NCBI RefSeq assembly: GCF_003201655.1
Contig: NZ_QJJU01000008.1
Coordinates: forward strand, 162,780 to 226,779
Direction of reading: 5' to 3'
DNA from: Mycolicibacterium moriokaense
GTDB taxonomy: Bacteria > Actinomycetota > Actinomycetes > Mycobacteriales > Mycobacteriaceae
DNA: 64,000 nucleotides
Positions within the stretch are counted from its first letter, which is position 1. The number at the start of each line of letters is the position of its first letter. Both the position numbers and the translations under genes were made by a program. A model generated the notes under the pieces. The model was given only the letters and a program-made list of their open reading frames with translations. It had not been told where the DNA came from and ran no database searches. This document shows, piece by piece, positions 11,763 to 22,625 of the stretch.

Positions 11763-12194
11763 TCAGATGATGTCGTGCAGAGCTTCATCGGTGGCCGCGG
11801 AGAAGTTCTCTTCATGGGTCTGCTGGTACGACTGCCATGCGTCGGCGTCCCAGATCTCCAGGTAGTCAACCGATCCGATCACCACGCACTCCTTGGAAAG
11901 GTTGGCGTAGCGGCGGTGGTCGGCTGACAACGTGATCCGGCCTTGGGTGTCGGGATGCTGCTCGTCGGTGGCTGCGGCCAGGTTACGCAGGAACGCGCGG
12001 GCCTCCGGATTGCTCCGCGACGCCTGCGACGCTCGCCGGGCCACCTTTTCGAACTCGGCGCGCGGGTAGACGGCCAGGCTGTGATCTTGGCTCTTGGTGA
12101 CCATCAACCCTCCTGCCAGCGCGTCGCGGAACTTGGCGGGCAGTGTGAGCCGCCCCTTGTCGTCGAGCTTCGGCGTGTAGGTGCCGAGAAACAT
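11763..12194 (-). CDS. mraZ: MraZ, transcriptional regulator of the division and cell-wall operon
   Basis: 143 residues containing two SpoVT/AbrB-like MraZ modules, each with the characteristic DxKGRxxLPxxxR pattern: residues 11-23 ([13 protein letters not shown]) and a second [13 protein letters not shown] block near 82-95. MraZ binds tandem GTGGGG-type repeats in front of its own gene as a multimer; such repeats lie at 12249-12275. It is the first gene of the operon leading to murG. The ATG at 12194 follows a GGCGGGAGGTTGGCGGG stretch that supplies a Shine-Dalgarno match. Confidence 0.95.
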   Translation of the reverse strand: MFLGTYTPKLDDKGRLTLPAKFRDALAGGLMVTKSQDHSLAVYPRAEFEKVARRASQASRSNPEARAFLRNLAAATDEQHPDTQGRITLSADHRRYANLSKECVVIGSVDYLEIWDADAWQSYQQTHEENFSAATDEALHDII

Positions 12195-12248
12195 CCCGCC
12201 AACCTCCCGCCAACCTGCCTAACAACAGAGCCCCGGTCGCTCCGTTGT

Positions 12249-12275
12249 CCGCCACTTTACCCCACAATCCCCCAC
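12249..12275 (-). promoter_or_regulatory. MraZ box: three GTGGSG repeats at 10-bp spacing
   Basis: Read toward mraZ, the repeats are GTGGGGG (12275-12269), GTGGGGT (12265-12259) and GTGGCGG (12255-12249). They begin exactly 10 bp apart, so they lie on one helix face. They end 55 bases before the mraZ start. This is the known architecture of MraZ operators, so autoregulation of the whole operon is likely. Confidence 0.8.
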
Positions 12276-12451
12276 ATCGCTCCATTTGATAGCAAAAGTT
12301 GACCGTGCGTCCCCACTACGCCCCCTGATCCAGGTGTTTTCCCCCGCCTAGAAGCAAGTGCCGATGGTCGCCACCAGGTAAAACCCCAGGTAGACACCGT
12401 CGAGGGGCTCAGTGGGGCGGTGTGGGGAGAATTCGCGACACGCTTGCGCAC
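12276..12451. other. Untranslated region upstream of mraZ
   Basis: The 304-base gap between mraZ and the DUF3040 gene holds the MraZ boxes at one end and the DUF3040 terminator at the other. The middle part, listed here, contains no convincing reading frame or RNA gene. It should carry the mraZ promoter, but I could not fix a clear -10/-35 pair. Confidence 0.5.
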
Positions 12452-12482
12452 AAAAAAGGGGCAGCCCGTCGCGGGCTACCCC
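12452..12482 (-). terminator. Intrinsic terminator after the DUF3040 gene
   Basis: On the minus strand a GC-rich hairpin (GGGGTAGCCCG, loop CGA, CGGGCTGCCCC) with one internal mismatch is followed at once by six T residues. It begins 17 bases after the DUF3040 stop. Canonical hairpin-plus-U-tract terminators are uncommon in mycobacteria. Its position also insulates the mraZ promoter from read-through. Confidence 0.8.
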
Positions 12483-12498
12483 TCGGCTCGATACCGGC

Positions 12499-12906
12499 CT
12501 ACTCGTCGAAGCGGCGGCGGAATCGATCCTCCATCCGACTGGTGAACGATCCGCCAGAGCCCTTACCGCGCTTCTGGCGAGGCGAGCCTGGCTCAGCCGA
12601 GCCAGCGCGGTCGCGGCCTTTAGCCACCCGCGGGCCGGTGATGGCGAAGATCACACCGCCGAACATCACCACAAAGCCGATGACGGACAGAATCGGGAAG
12701 CTACCAATCATGGTGGCCTTGAACGCGACACCGGAAACCAGCATGGCCAGACCGATCACGAAAAGTGCGACGCCCTGAAGACGGCGCCGCGCCGAGGGCG
12801 CACGCAAGGTCCCACCGCGAACGCTCGACGCGAACTTGGGGTCCTCGGCATAGAGCGCGCTCTCGATCTGATCGAGCATGCGCTGCTCATGATCGGAGAG
12901 TGGCAT
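12499..12906 (-). CDS. DUF3040 small membrane protein (Rv2169c-like)
   Basis: 135 residues from the ATG at 12906, which has a strong AGGAGGG site five bases upstream. The short N-terminal MPLSDHEQRMLDQIE box is the hallmark of DUF3040. Two hydrophobic segments follow (about 46-64 and 69-87), with a basic Arg/Lys/Gly-rich tail. The function is unknown. It is a single-gene unit, divergent from the acetyltransferase gene and closed by its own terminator. The upstream extension of the open frame (22 codons) lacks a ribosome-binding site. Confidence 0.85.
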   Translation of the reverse strand: MPLSDHEQRMLDQIESALYAEDPKFASSVRGGTLRAPSARRRLQGVALFVIGLAMLVSGVAFKATMIGSFPILSVIGFVVMFGGVIFAITGPRVAKGRDRAGSAEPGSPRQKRGKGSGGSFTSRMEDRFRRRFDE

Positions 12907-13078
12907 TCGTCCCTCCTTGCCGGCCCGGCCGTCTAAATGATCAAAGTCGTGTTCGCCCGCATTCACGGGCACCTAACAGTCATGATACGAGGTCGATCTG
13001 AGCCGTACCACCTAGTTCGACGGTCGATTCTATGACGGGCGCCGCCATTGCGAGCCAGCACCTCACCCAACCAATAAT

Positions 13079-13093
13079 GGTGTGGACCACACC
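13079..13093. promoter_or_regulatory. 15-bp perfect palindrome before the acetyltransferase gene
   Basis: GGTGTGG-A-CCACACC has perfect seven-base arms and ends 37 bases upstream of the chosen TTG start. It could be an operator or overlap the transcription start. If translation began at the ATG at 13077 it would be coding, which I consider less likely. Confidence 0.4.
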
Positions 13094-13130
13094 GCTTTGC
13101 GGCCGGAAGGCAAGGAAGGACGAGGACAAC

Positions 13131-13733
13131 TTGGCGACATTTCTCATCGATCTGTCGCCGAGCGATATGCAGCGCAGGCTCGGTGACGCGCTGGCGGTCT
13201 ATGTCGACGCCATGCGATACCCCCGCGGCACCGAAGACCAGCGCGCGTCGATGTGGCTCGAGCACACCCGCAGGCATGGCTGGAAGGCCGTCGCGGCGGT
13301 CGAAGTTCCCGACCAACAAGACAGCACCGACACACCGGGCGCAGCGCTGGCCGCCGCGCCGATCCTCGGAGTCGCGTACGGCTACTGCGGCGCGCCGGAC
13401 CAGTGGTGGCAACAGCAGGTGGTGCAGGGCCTGTATCGGGTCGGGGCCGACAGAATCCGGATCGCCGAGCTGATGACGAGCTACTTCGAACTGACCGAAC
13501 TGCACATCGCGCCGCGCGCCCAGGGCCGCGGCCTCGGCGAGGCGCTGGCGCGGCGGCTGCTCGCCGACCGCGGCGAGGCACACGTGCTGCTGTCGACGCC
13601 CGAGATCAACGGCGAAGCCAACCGGGCGTGGCGGCTGTACCGGCGACTCGGGTTCACCGACATCATCCGCGGCTACCACTTCGCAGGCGATCCGCGCGCG
13701 TTCGCGATCCTTGGCCGGGCATTGCCGCTGTAA
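13131..13733 (+). CDS. GNAT-family N-acetyltransferase (Rv2170-like)
   Basis: 200 residues from the TTG at 13131. The C-terminal half has the GNAT fold signature: ELTELHIAPRAQGRGLGEAL contains the acetyl-CoA-binding RGxG/A loop, and RAWRLYRRLGF is the typical last helix. The TTG start fits the conserved FLIDLSPSDM opening and has GA-rich ribosome-binding sequence before it. Alternative in-frame starts at 13032, 13077 and 13080 would add an unconserved tail. The M. tuberculosis homolog has been reported to acetylate isocitrate dehydrogenase; whether that holds here is inference. lppM follows closely. Confidence 0.82.
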   Translation: MATFLIDLSPSDMQRRLGDALAVYVDAMRYPRGTEDQRASMWLEHTRRHGWKAVAAVEVPDQQDSTDTPGAALAAAPILGVAYGYCGAPDQWWQQQVVQGLYRVGADRIRIAELMTSYFELTELHIAPRAQGRGLGEALARRLLADRGEAHVLLSTPEINGEANRAWRLYRRLGFTDIIRGYHFAGDPRAFAILGRALPL

Positions 13734-13758
13734 GACAGGAATCTGGCACGATGACCAG

Positions 13759-14424
13759 GTGCCCGCCCGTTCCCGCGTGAGCCGCAAGCTCGCCGTCGCG
13801 TTGCTGCTCCTGATCGTCGTGCCGATGGCAGTGGGCTGCGTACGCGTGCGGGCGTCGATCACGGTGTCGCCGGACGACCGGGTTTCGGGTCAGATCATCG
13901 CGGCCGCCAAGCCGCGCAACGCCGACGACAAGGGTCCGCAGCTGCTCAACAACCTGCCGTTCGCGCAGAAGGTCGCGGTCTCCGAGTACGCCCGCGACGA
14001 CTTCGTCGGCTCGCAGGCGGTCTTCTCCGACCTGACTTTCGCCGAACTGCCCCAGCTGGCCAACATGAACCGGGATGCCGCAGGCGTCGACATCTCGCTG
14101 CGCCGCGCAGGCGACCTGGTCATCCTCGATGGGCGCGCCGACCTCACGTCGCTCAACGACTCAGAGGCCGACGTGACGCTTTCGGTGTCGTTCCCCGGCG
14201 ATGTGACGTCGACCAACGGTGACCAGGTGTCTTCCGATGTTGTCGAATGGAAGCTGCGGCCCGGCGTGGTCAGCACCATGAGCGCCCAGGCCCGCTACAC
14301 CGATCCGAGTGCGCGCTCGTTCACCGGCGCGGCCATCTGGCTTGGCGTGGCCTCGTTCCTGGTGGCCGCGATCATCGGCGGACTGGCGTATACAAGCCGG
14401 GACCGCTCGTCGCGCCCCACTTGA
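13759..14424 (+). CDS. lppM: LppM, mycobacterial envelope lipoprotein
   Basis: 221 residues from the GTG at 13759. An N-terminal signal sequence ends in a lipobox (AVGC, Cys27), so the mature protein is probably lipidated outside the membrane. The body is a conserved beta-rich domain with the FSDLTFAELPQLANMN block. A C-terminal hydrophobic helix (about 187-212) precedes a short basic tail, giving two possible membrane attachments. The homolog in M. tuberculosis (Rv2171) has been linked to phagosome manipulation and PIM/lipid binding. It lies 25 bases after the acetyltransferase gene. A second GTG at 13777 is an alternative start. Confidence 0.88.
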   Translation: MPARSRVSRKLAVALLLLIVVPMAVGCVRVRASITVSPDDRVSGQIIAAAKPRNADDKGPQLLNNLPFAQKVAVSEYARDDFVGSQAVFSDLTFAELPQLANMNRDAAGVDISLRRAGDLVILDGRADLTSLNDSEADVTLSVSFPGDVTSTNGDQVSSDVVEWKLRPGVVSTMSAQARYTDPSARSFTGAAIWLGVASFLVAAIIGGLAYTSRDRSSRPT

Positions 14425-14502
14425 TACCCGCACTGCGAGCGAACGCCCCTGGTGAGTCAGTGCCCTGACTTGGTACAAAACCCGTAGCACGCTCTACGCT
14501 GA

Positions 14503-15657
<1,155 letters not shown>

Positions 15658-15661
15658 GAGC

Positions 15662-17224
15662 ATGACAACCCCGACGCCGACGCAGACCCCGAAAACCGGG
15701 CCGGCACAGCACCTTTGGAGGCTGACGTCCTTTGCGACGTCGCCACAGGCCAGGCCGGCACTACTTGGCGCGCTGGGTGCCGTGCTGATCACTGCGGGCG
15801 GGCTCGGCGCGGGCAGCACCCGGCTGCACGATCCGCTACTTGAGTCTCTGCACCTGTCCTGGCTTCGGTTCGGCCACGGCTTGGTGCTGTCGTCGGTGCT
15901 GCTGTGGATTGGCGTTGCGCTGATGCTGATCGCCTGGCTGTGGCTGGGCCGCCGGGTGATCGACCGCACCGCAACCGAATACACGATGGTGGCAACCACC
16001 GGCTTCTGGCTTCTGCCTCTGCTGCTTTCCGTTCCGGTGTTCAGTCGCGACACCTACTCCTATCTGGCGCAGGGTGCACTGCTGCGCGACGGCTTCGACC
16101 CATACATCGTCGGTCCGGTCGACAATCCGAACTCCTTGCTGGACAACGTGAGTCCGATCTGGACGACCACGACCGCGCCATACGGACCTGCATTCATTCT
16201 GGTTGCGAAGTTCGTCACGATGCTCGTCGGCAACGACGTCGTGGCAGGAACCATGCTGCTGCGGCTGTGTATGCTGCCCGGCCTGGCCCTGCTGATCTGG
16301 GCGGCGCCGCGGGTGGCCCGCCATGTCGGCGCAGACGGCGCGGCCGCGCTGTGGATCTGCGTGCTGAACCCGCTTGTGATCATTCACCTGATGGGTGGCG
16401 TGCACAACGAGATGCTGATGGTCGGCTTGATGATGGCGGCGATTGCGCTGACATTCGCGGGCCGCCACATTTGGGGCGTGAGCCTGATCGCCGTGGCGGT
16501 GGCGGTGAAAGCCACGGCCGGACTGGCTCTTCCGTTCATGGTCTGGGTGTGGACGCGTGACCTCCGGAAGCGGAGGGGGTACACACCGGTGAAGGCGTTC
16601 GGGGTGGCGACCGCCGCATCGGCGCTGATCTTCGCTGCGATGTTCGCCGTGCTGTCCTGGCTGGCAGGCGTCGGCCTTGGCTGGCTGACGGCGCTGGCGG
16701 GGTCCGTCAAGATCATCAACTGGCTGACGGTACCGACGGCCGCGGCGAATCTGATCAACGTGTTCGGTGGCCTTCTGTTCCCGGTTAACTTCTACGCGGT
16801 GCTCGACGTCACCCGGATAATCGGGATCGCGATCATTGCGATCTCACTTCCCTTGCTGTGGTGGCGGTTTCGCCACACCGACCGCGAGGCGCTGATCGGC
16901 ATCGCGTTGGTGATGGGGGTGCTGGTGCTGTTCGTGCCCGCCGCGCTGCCGTGGTACTACACCTGGCCGTTGGCGGTTGTGGCCGCGCTTGCGCAGTCGA
17001 GGCAGGCGATCGCGGTGATCGCGGGCCTGTCGACGTGGATCACCGTGATCTGGAAACCCGACGGCGCACACGGCATGTACTCGTGGCTGCACGTGATGCT
17101 GGCGACGGCATCCGCCGCGGCTGCCTGGTATTCGCTCTACAAGGCGCCGGTCAGTACGCCATCGCCTGGGCCCGACGCACCACCTCGCGGGCCTGATGAG
17201 AGTGCAGCGCGTCAACCGGCCTAG
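15662..17224 (+). CDS. mptA: MptA, alpha-(1->6)-mannopyranosyltransferase of lipomannan synthesis
   Basis: Polyprenyl-phosphomannose-dependent GT-C glycosyltransferase that extends the mannan core of lipomannan and lipoarabinomannan on the outer face of the membrane. The 520 residues have about a dozen membrane helices. The acidic catalytic loop after the first helices reads FSRDTYSYL (Asp130). The start is only four bases after the prenyl synthase stop, with AGGAG close by. The last 24 residues, a Pro-rich tail, are encoded opposite the end of the Rv2175c-like gene (74-bp convergent overlap). Confidence 0.93.
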   Translation: MTTPTPTQTPKTGPAQHLWRLTSFATSPQARPALLGALGAVLITAGGLGAGSTRLHDPLLESLHLSWLRFGHGLVLSSVLLWIGVALMLIAWLWLGRRVIDRTATEYTMVATTGFWLLPLLLSVPVFSRDTYSYLAQGALLRDGFDPYIVGPVDNPNSLLDNVSPIWTTTTAPYGPAFILVAKFVTMLVGNDVVAGTMLLRLCMLPGLALLIWAAPRVARHVGADGAAALWICVLNPLVIIHLMGGVHNEMLMVGLMMAAIALTFAGRHIWGVSLIAVAVAVKATAGLALPFMVWVWTRDLRKRRGYTPVKAFGVATAASALIFAAMFAVLSWLAGVGLGWLTALAGSVKIINWLTVPTAAANLINVFGGLLFPVNFYAVLDVTRIIGIAIIAISLPLLWWRFRHTDREALIGIALVMGVLVLFVPAALPWYYTWPLAVVAALAQSRQAIAVIAGLSTWITVIWKPDGAHGMYSWLHVMLATASAAAAWYSLYKAPVSTPSPGPDAPPRGPDESAARQPA

Positions 17225-17555
17225 CATTCGCCTTGTTGTCGGTCGAGCCGTCGCGGCGGATCGTCAGCGACGCGTCTGGGGTGAACAACCAGCGCAGGAT
17301 CTCGGTGTCGGGGTACCCCCCGTCGTGCAGCACCACGAGCAGCCCCGCCAGGCTCTTCACCACGTGCCCGGTCTCGTCGAAGAAGGCCTTTGGCACCACC
17401 ACCACGCCGTCGCGTCGCACCGCGACCAGGTGCCCTTCTCTCAGCTGCTGATGCACCTTCGTCACTGGAATGCCGAGCAAATCGGCTACGGCAGGTAGGT
17501 CGTAGACGTCCTCGTTGGGGTCAAGAACATCGTCGACGGCCGGAATGCTGCTCAC
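17151..17555 (-). CDS. Rv2175c-like winged-helix DNA-binding protein, predicted PknL substrate
   Basis: 134 residues from the GTG at 17555. A helix-turn-helix region (YDLPAVADLLGIPVTKVHQQLREG) and a conserved C-terminal block ending VVRRAQAMAY identify the Rv2175c family, a small DNA-binding protein phosphorylated by PknL in M. tuberculosis. It is divergent from pknL. A TAGACT -10 element lies seven bases before the GTG, which supports a leaderless start here. The N-terminal tail that carries the mapped phospho-threonine of the M. tuberculosis protein is then missing. Its 3' end overlaps mptA by 74 bases. Confidence 0.88.
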   Translation of the reverse strand: MSSIPAVDDVLDPNEDVYDLPAVADLLGIPVTKVHQQLREGHLVAVRRDGVVVVPKAFFDETGHVVKSLAGLLVVLHDGGYPDTEILRWLFTPDASLTIRRDGSTDNKANARPVDALHSHQAREVVRRAQAMAY

Positions 17556-17562
17556 CGCACTG

Positions 17563-17568
17563 AGTCTA
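17563..17568 (-). promoter_or_regulatory. Predicted -10 element (TAGACT) of the Rv2175c-like gene
   Basis: On the minus strand TAGACT matches TANNNT and is followed by seven bases and the GTG at 17555, the spacing expected for a leaderless mRNA. It is separated by 19 bp from the opposing pknL -10. Confidence 0.5.
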
Positions 17569-17587
17569 AGACGAATCGGTCGGCTCG

Positions 17588-17593
17588 TAACAT
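17588..17593 (+). promoter_or_regulatory. Predicted -10 element (TAACAT) of pknL
   Basis: TAACAT matches TANNNT and ends seven bases before the GTG at 17601. The alternative ATG at 17592 lies inside this element and so would not be transcribed if the element is real. Confidence 0.5.
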
Positions 17594-17600
17594 GTGTTCG

Positions 17601-18812
17601 GTGGAGGCCTACCAGCATTCTGACCCACTCGTGGGGGCGGTGCTGGACGGGCGGTACCGCGTCGAGGTGATGATCGCGACCGGAGGCATGTCCGCGGTGT
17701 ACCGCGGGCTCGATCTGCGGCTGGACCGGCCGGTGGCCCTGAAGATCATGGATTCCCGGTATGCGGGCGACAGCCAGTTCCTGACCCGGTTCCAGCGTGA
17801 GGCGCGGGCGGTCGCAAGGCTCAAGGATCCCGGCCTGGTCGCGGTATACGACCAGGGCATCGACGGCCAGCATCCGTTTCTGGTGATGGAGTTGATCGAG
17901 GGCGGCACGCTGCGCGAACTGCTGCGGGAGCGCGGCCCGATGCCGCCGCATGCAATCGCCGCCGTGCTCCGCCCCGTGCTCGGCGGCCTCGCAGTGGCGC
18001 ACAGCGCCGGGCTCGTGCATCGCGACATCAAGCCGGAAAACGTGCTGATCTCCGATGACGGCGACGTGAAGATCGCCGACTTCGGTCTGGTACGGGCGGT
18101 CGCCGAAGCCAAGATCACCTCCACCAGTGTGATTTTGGGCACCGTCGACTACCTGTCGCCGGAGCAGGTCAGCACCGGCGACGCCGGACCGCGCAGCGAT
18201 GTTTACTCGGTCGGCATCCTGGCCTACGAGCTGCTGACCGGTGTCACGCCGTTCACCGGCGACTCCGCGTTGGCGGTGGCATACCAGCGGATGGACAATG
18301 ACGTCTCGCCTCCGAGCGCGGTGATTGCCGGTGTGCCAGCGCAATTCGACGAGCTGGTGGGCCAGGCCACCCGACGCGATCCCGCCGATCGCTACGCCGA
18401 CGCCCAAGACATGGCGACCGAACTCGACGCAATCGTCGACGAACTGGGCCTGCCGCCGTTCCGGGTGCCCGCGCCGCGCAACTCGGCGCAGCACACCTCG
18501 GCGTCTCTATACCTCAGCCAGTCGCGCGCCCAGCGTGCCGCCACCGAAACGACTGCACGGCCGCCTGCGGCACCCGTGCTGGCGCCTCGCCAACACACCC
18601 GGGAGCTGACTCGCGACGACTGGCAGCCAAACGAGCCCGAATATGCGCCTGTATCAGGACAATTCGCCGGAGTCGACCTCGACGAGTTCTACTGGGCGCG
18701 ACAGCGGGCCAAGCGGGCACTGTTGTTCTGGGTGGTTGCGATGCTGACGCTGGCCTGCGTGATCGCCGCAGGCGCATGGACGCTCGGCAGTAATATCGGG
18801 ACGCTGATCTAA
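17601..18812 (+). CDS. pknL: PknL, membrane-anchored Ser/Thr protein kinase
   Basis: 403 residues from the GTG at 17601. The kinase domain has a glycine loop (IATGGMSAVYRG), catalytic lysine in VALKIMD (Lys48), HRDIKPEN with Asp142, DFG and the activation-loop end GTVDYLSPEQ. A linker of about 100 residues leads to one membrane helix near 372-394 and almost no external domain, so it has no obvious sensor. An ATG at 17592 would add three residues but falls in the likely -10 element. The divergent neighbour encodes its known substrate family, and a hairpin follows the stop. Confidence 0.94.
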   Translation: MEAYQHSDPLVGAVLDGRYRVEVMIATGGMSAVYRGLDLRLDRPVALKIMDSRYAGDSQFLTRFQREARAVARLKDPGLVAVYDQGIDGQHPFLVMELIEGGTLRELLRERGPMPPHAIAAVLRPVLGGLAVAHSAGLVHRDIKPENVLISDDGDVKIADFGLVRAVAEAKITSTSVILGTVDYLSPEQVSTGDAGPRSDVYSVGILAYELLTGVTPFTGDSALAVAYQRMDNDVSPPSAVIAGVPAQFDELVGQATRRDPADRYADAQDMATELDAIVDELGLPPFRVPAPRNSAQHTSASLYLSQSRAQRAATETTARPPAAPVLAPRQHTRELTRDDWQPNEPEYAPVSGQFAGVDLDEFYWARQRAKRALLFWVVAMLTLACVIAAGAWTLGSNIGTLI

Positions 18813-18827
18813 GACGACGCGGTCGTC
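18813..18827 (+). terminator. Hairpin directly after pknL
   Basis: GACGAC-GCG-GTCGTC forms a perfect six-base stem beginning at the stop codon of pknL, without a U-tract. Such I-shaped hairpins are candidate mycobacterial terminators, but sequence alone does not prove function. Confidence 0.4.
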
Positions 18828-18985
18828 ACGCCACGAACGGCACACCCGGCCTGCAGCGGGTGGTGGCGGCATGCATCCAGGCGTCGTCGCAGGCACGGAA
18901 CAACTCACCGCGCTGTCATCCCTCCACCCGCAGGTACACATTGGAATTCGGTGGACCACCATCACCACACCACAGGTCGAGGTTG

Positions 18986-19002
18986 CTTCGCGCGCCGCGA
19001 AG
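18986..19002. promoter_or_regulatory. Inverted repeat CTTCGCG-CGC-CGCGAAG
   Basis: Perfect seven-base arms around a three-base centre. It lies just upstream of the predicted operator of the monooxygenase gene. It may be a second protein-binding site or a transcript hairpin from read-through of pknL. Confidence 0.4.
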
Positions 19003-19018
19003 TACTACATTCGTAGTG
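19003..19018. promoter_or_regulatory. BlaI/MecI-type operator overlapping a -10 element
   Basis: TACTACATTCGTAGTG has inverted ACTAC/GTAGT arms with a four-base centre and differs from the staphylococcal bla operator TACTACATATGTAGTA at only three positions. A TANNNT hexamer (TACATT, 19006-19011) lies within it. A repressor bound here would block the promoter of the flavin monooxygenase that starts 44 bases downstream. No BlaI-family gene is in the window. Confidence 0.55.
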
Positions 19019-19024
19019 AAGTAA

Positions 19025-19040
19025 TTCATCAATGGATGAA
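19025..19040. promoter_or_regulatory. Inverted repeat TTCATC-AATG-GATGAA in the monooxygenase leader
   Basis: Six-base perfect arms with a four-base centre, between the predicted transcription start and the ribosome-binding site. It could be an operator for another regulator or a short RNA hairpin. Confidence 0.35.
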
Positions 19041-19061
19041 ATCACAGTGAGGTGATTGGCG

Positions 19062-22127
<3,066 letters not shown>

Positions 22128-22625
22128 TTACCGCTGGGCTGGCACTTCCCCCGTGGTCATCAGTCGAAACCGCAGCAAGTTGTGTCTGGCATCGACCAAT
22201 GCGTCATGGGCGTCGCGGGGCCGCGGCGGCATCCGCGGCGATCCGCGCTCCTCCCAGAACTGCCGCAGCTCGCGGGTGAAGCGAGGGATCGCGGGCGGTA
22301 GATCGGTCATCGGCCCCCACAACTGGCACAGCACCACATGGTCGTATGCGCCGACCCACGCCCACAGCTCGATCGACTCGTCGCCGTCGACGCCGAAGAA
22401 GTCCTCCAGCTCCGACCTGATCTGCCTGCGCGAGCGCCACAGCTGCGACGACGGCGACGGCAACTTGGGCAGCACGTGCTTGCGTACCCAGCTGCCGGCG
22501 CGCTCCGGGTTGAATTCGGTTGAGATGGCGTAATACTCGCGGCCGTCCTCGGCGGCCACACCGATCGAGATCAACTCGATGGTGTGGCCGTTGTCGATGA
22601 ACTCGGTGTCGTAGAAGTACTTCAT
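22128..22625 (-). CDS. RNase AS, DEDD-type 3'-5' exoribonuclease (Rv2179c-like)
   Basis: 165 residues from the ATG at 22625. The N-terminal FYDTEFI supplies the first Asp/Glu pair (Asp6, Glu8) of a DEDDh exonuclease, and HDALVDARHNL supplies the late His/Asp. The near-complete agreement with Rv2179c, as I remember it, supports the RNase AS assignment: an exoribonuclease preferring adenylate-containing RNA such as poly(A) tails. The start overlaps the stop of the upstream membrane-protein gene by four bases (ATGA), so the two are translated together. aroG follows 33 bases downstream. Confidence 0.9.
   Translation of the reverse strand: MKYFYDTEFIDNGHTIELISIGVAAEDGREYYAISTEFNPERAGSWVRKHVLPKLPSPSSQLWRSRRQIRSELEDFFGVDGDESIELWAWVGAYDHVVLCQLWGPMTDLPPAIPRFTRELRQFWEERGSPRMPPRPRDAHDALVDARHNLLRFRLMTTGEVPAQR

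Noticed and set aside
18813..19061. Mobile element around the flavin monooxygenase
   Set aside because: No transposase fragment, target-site duplication or terminal inverted repeats flank the gene; the palindromes here look regulatory.
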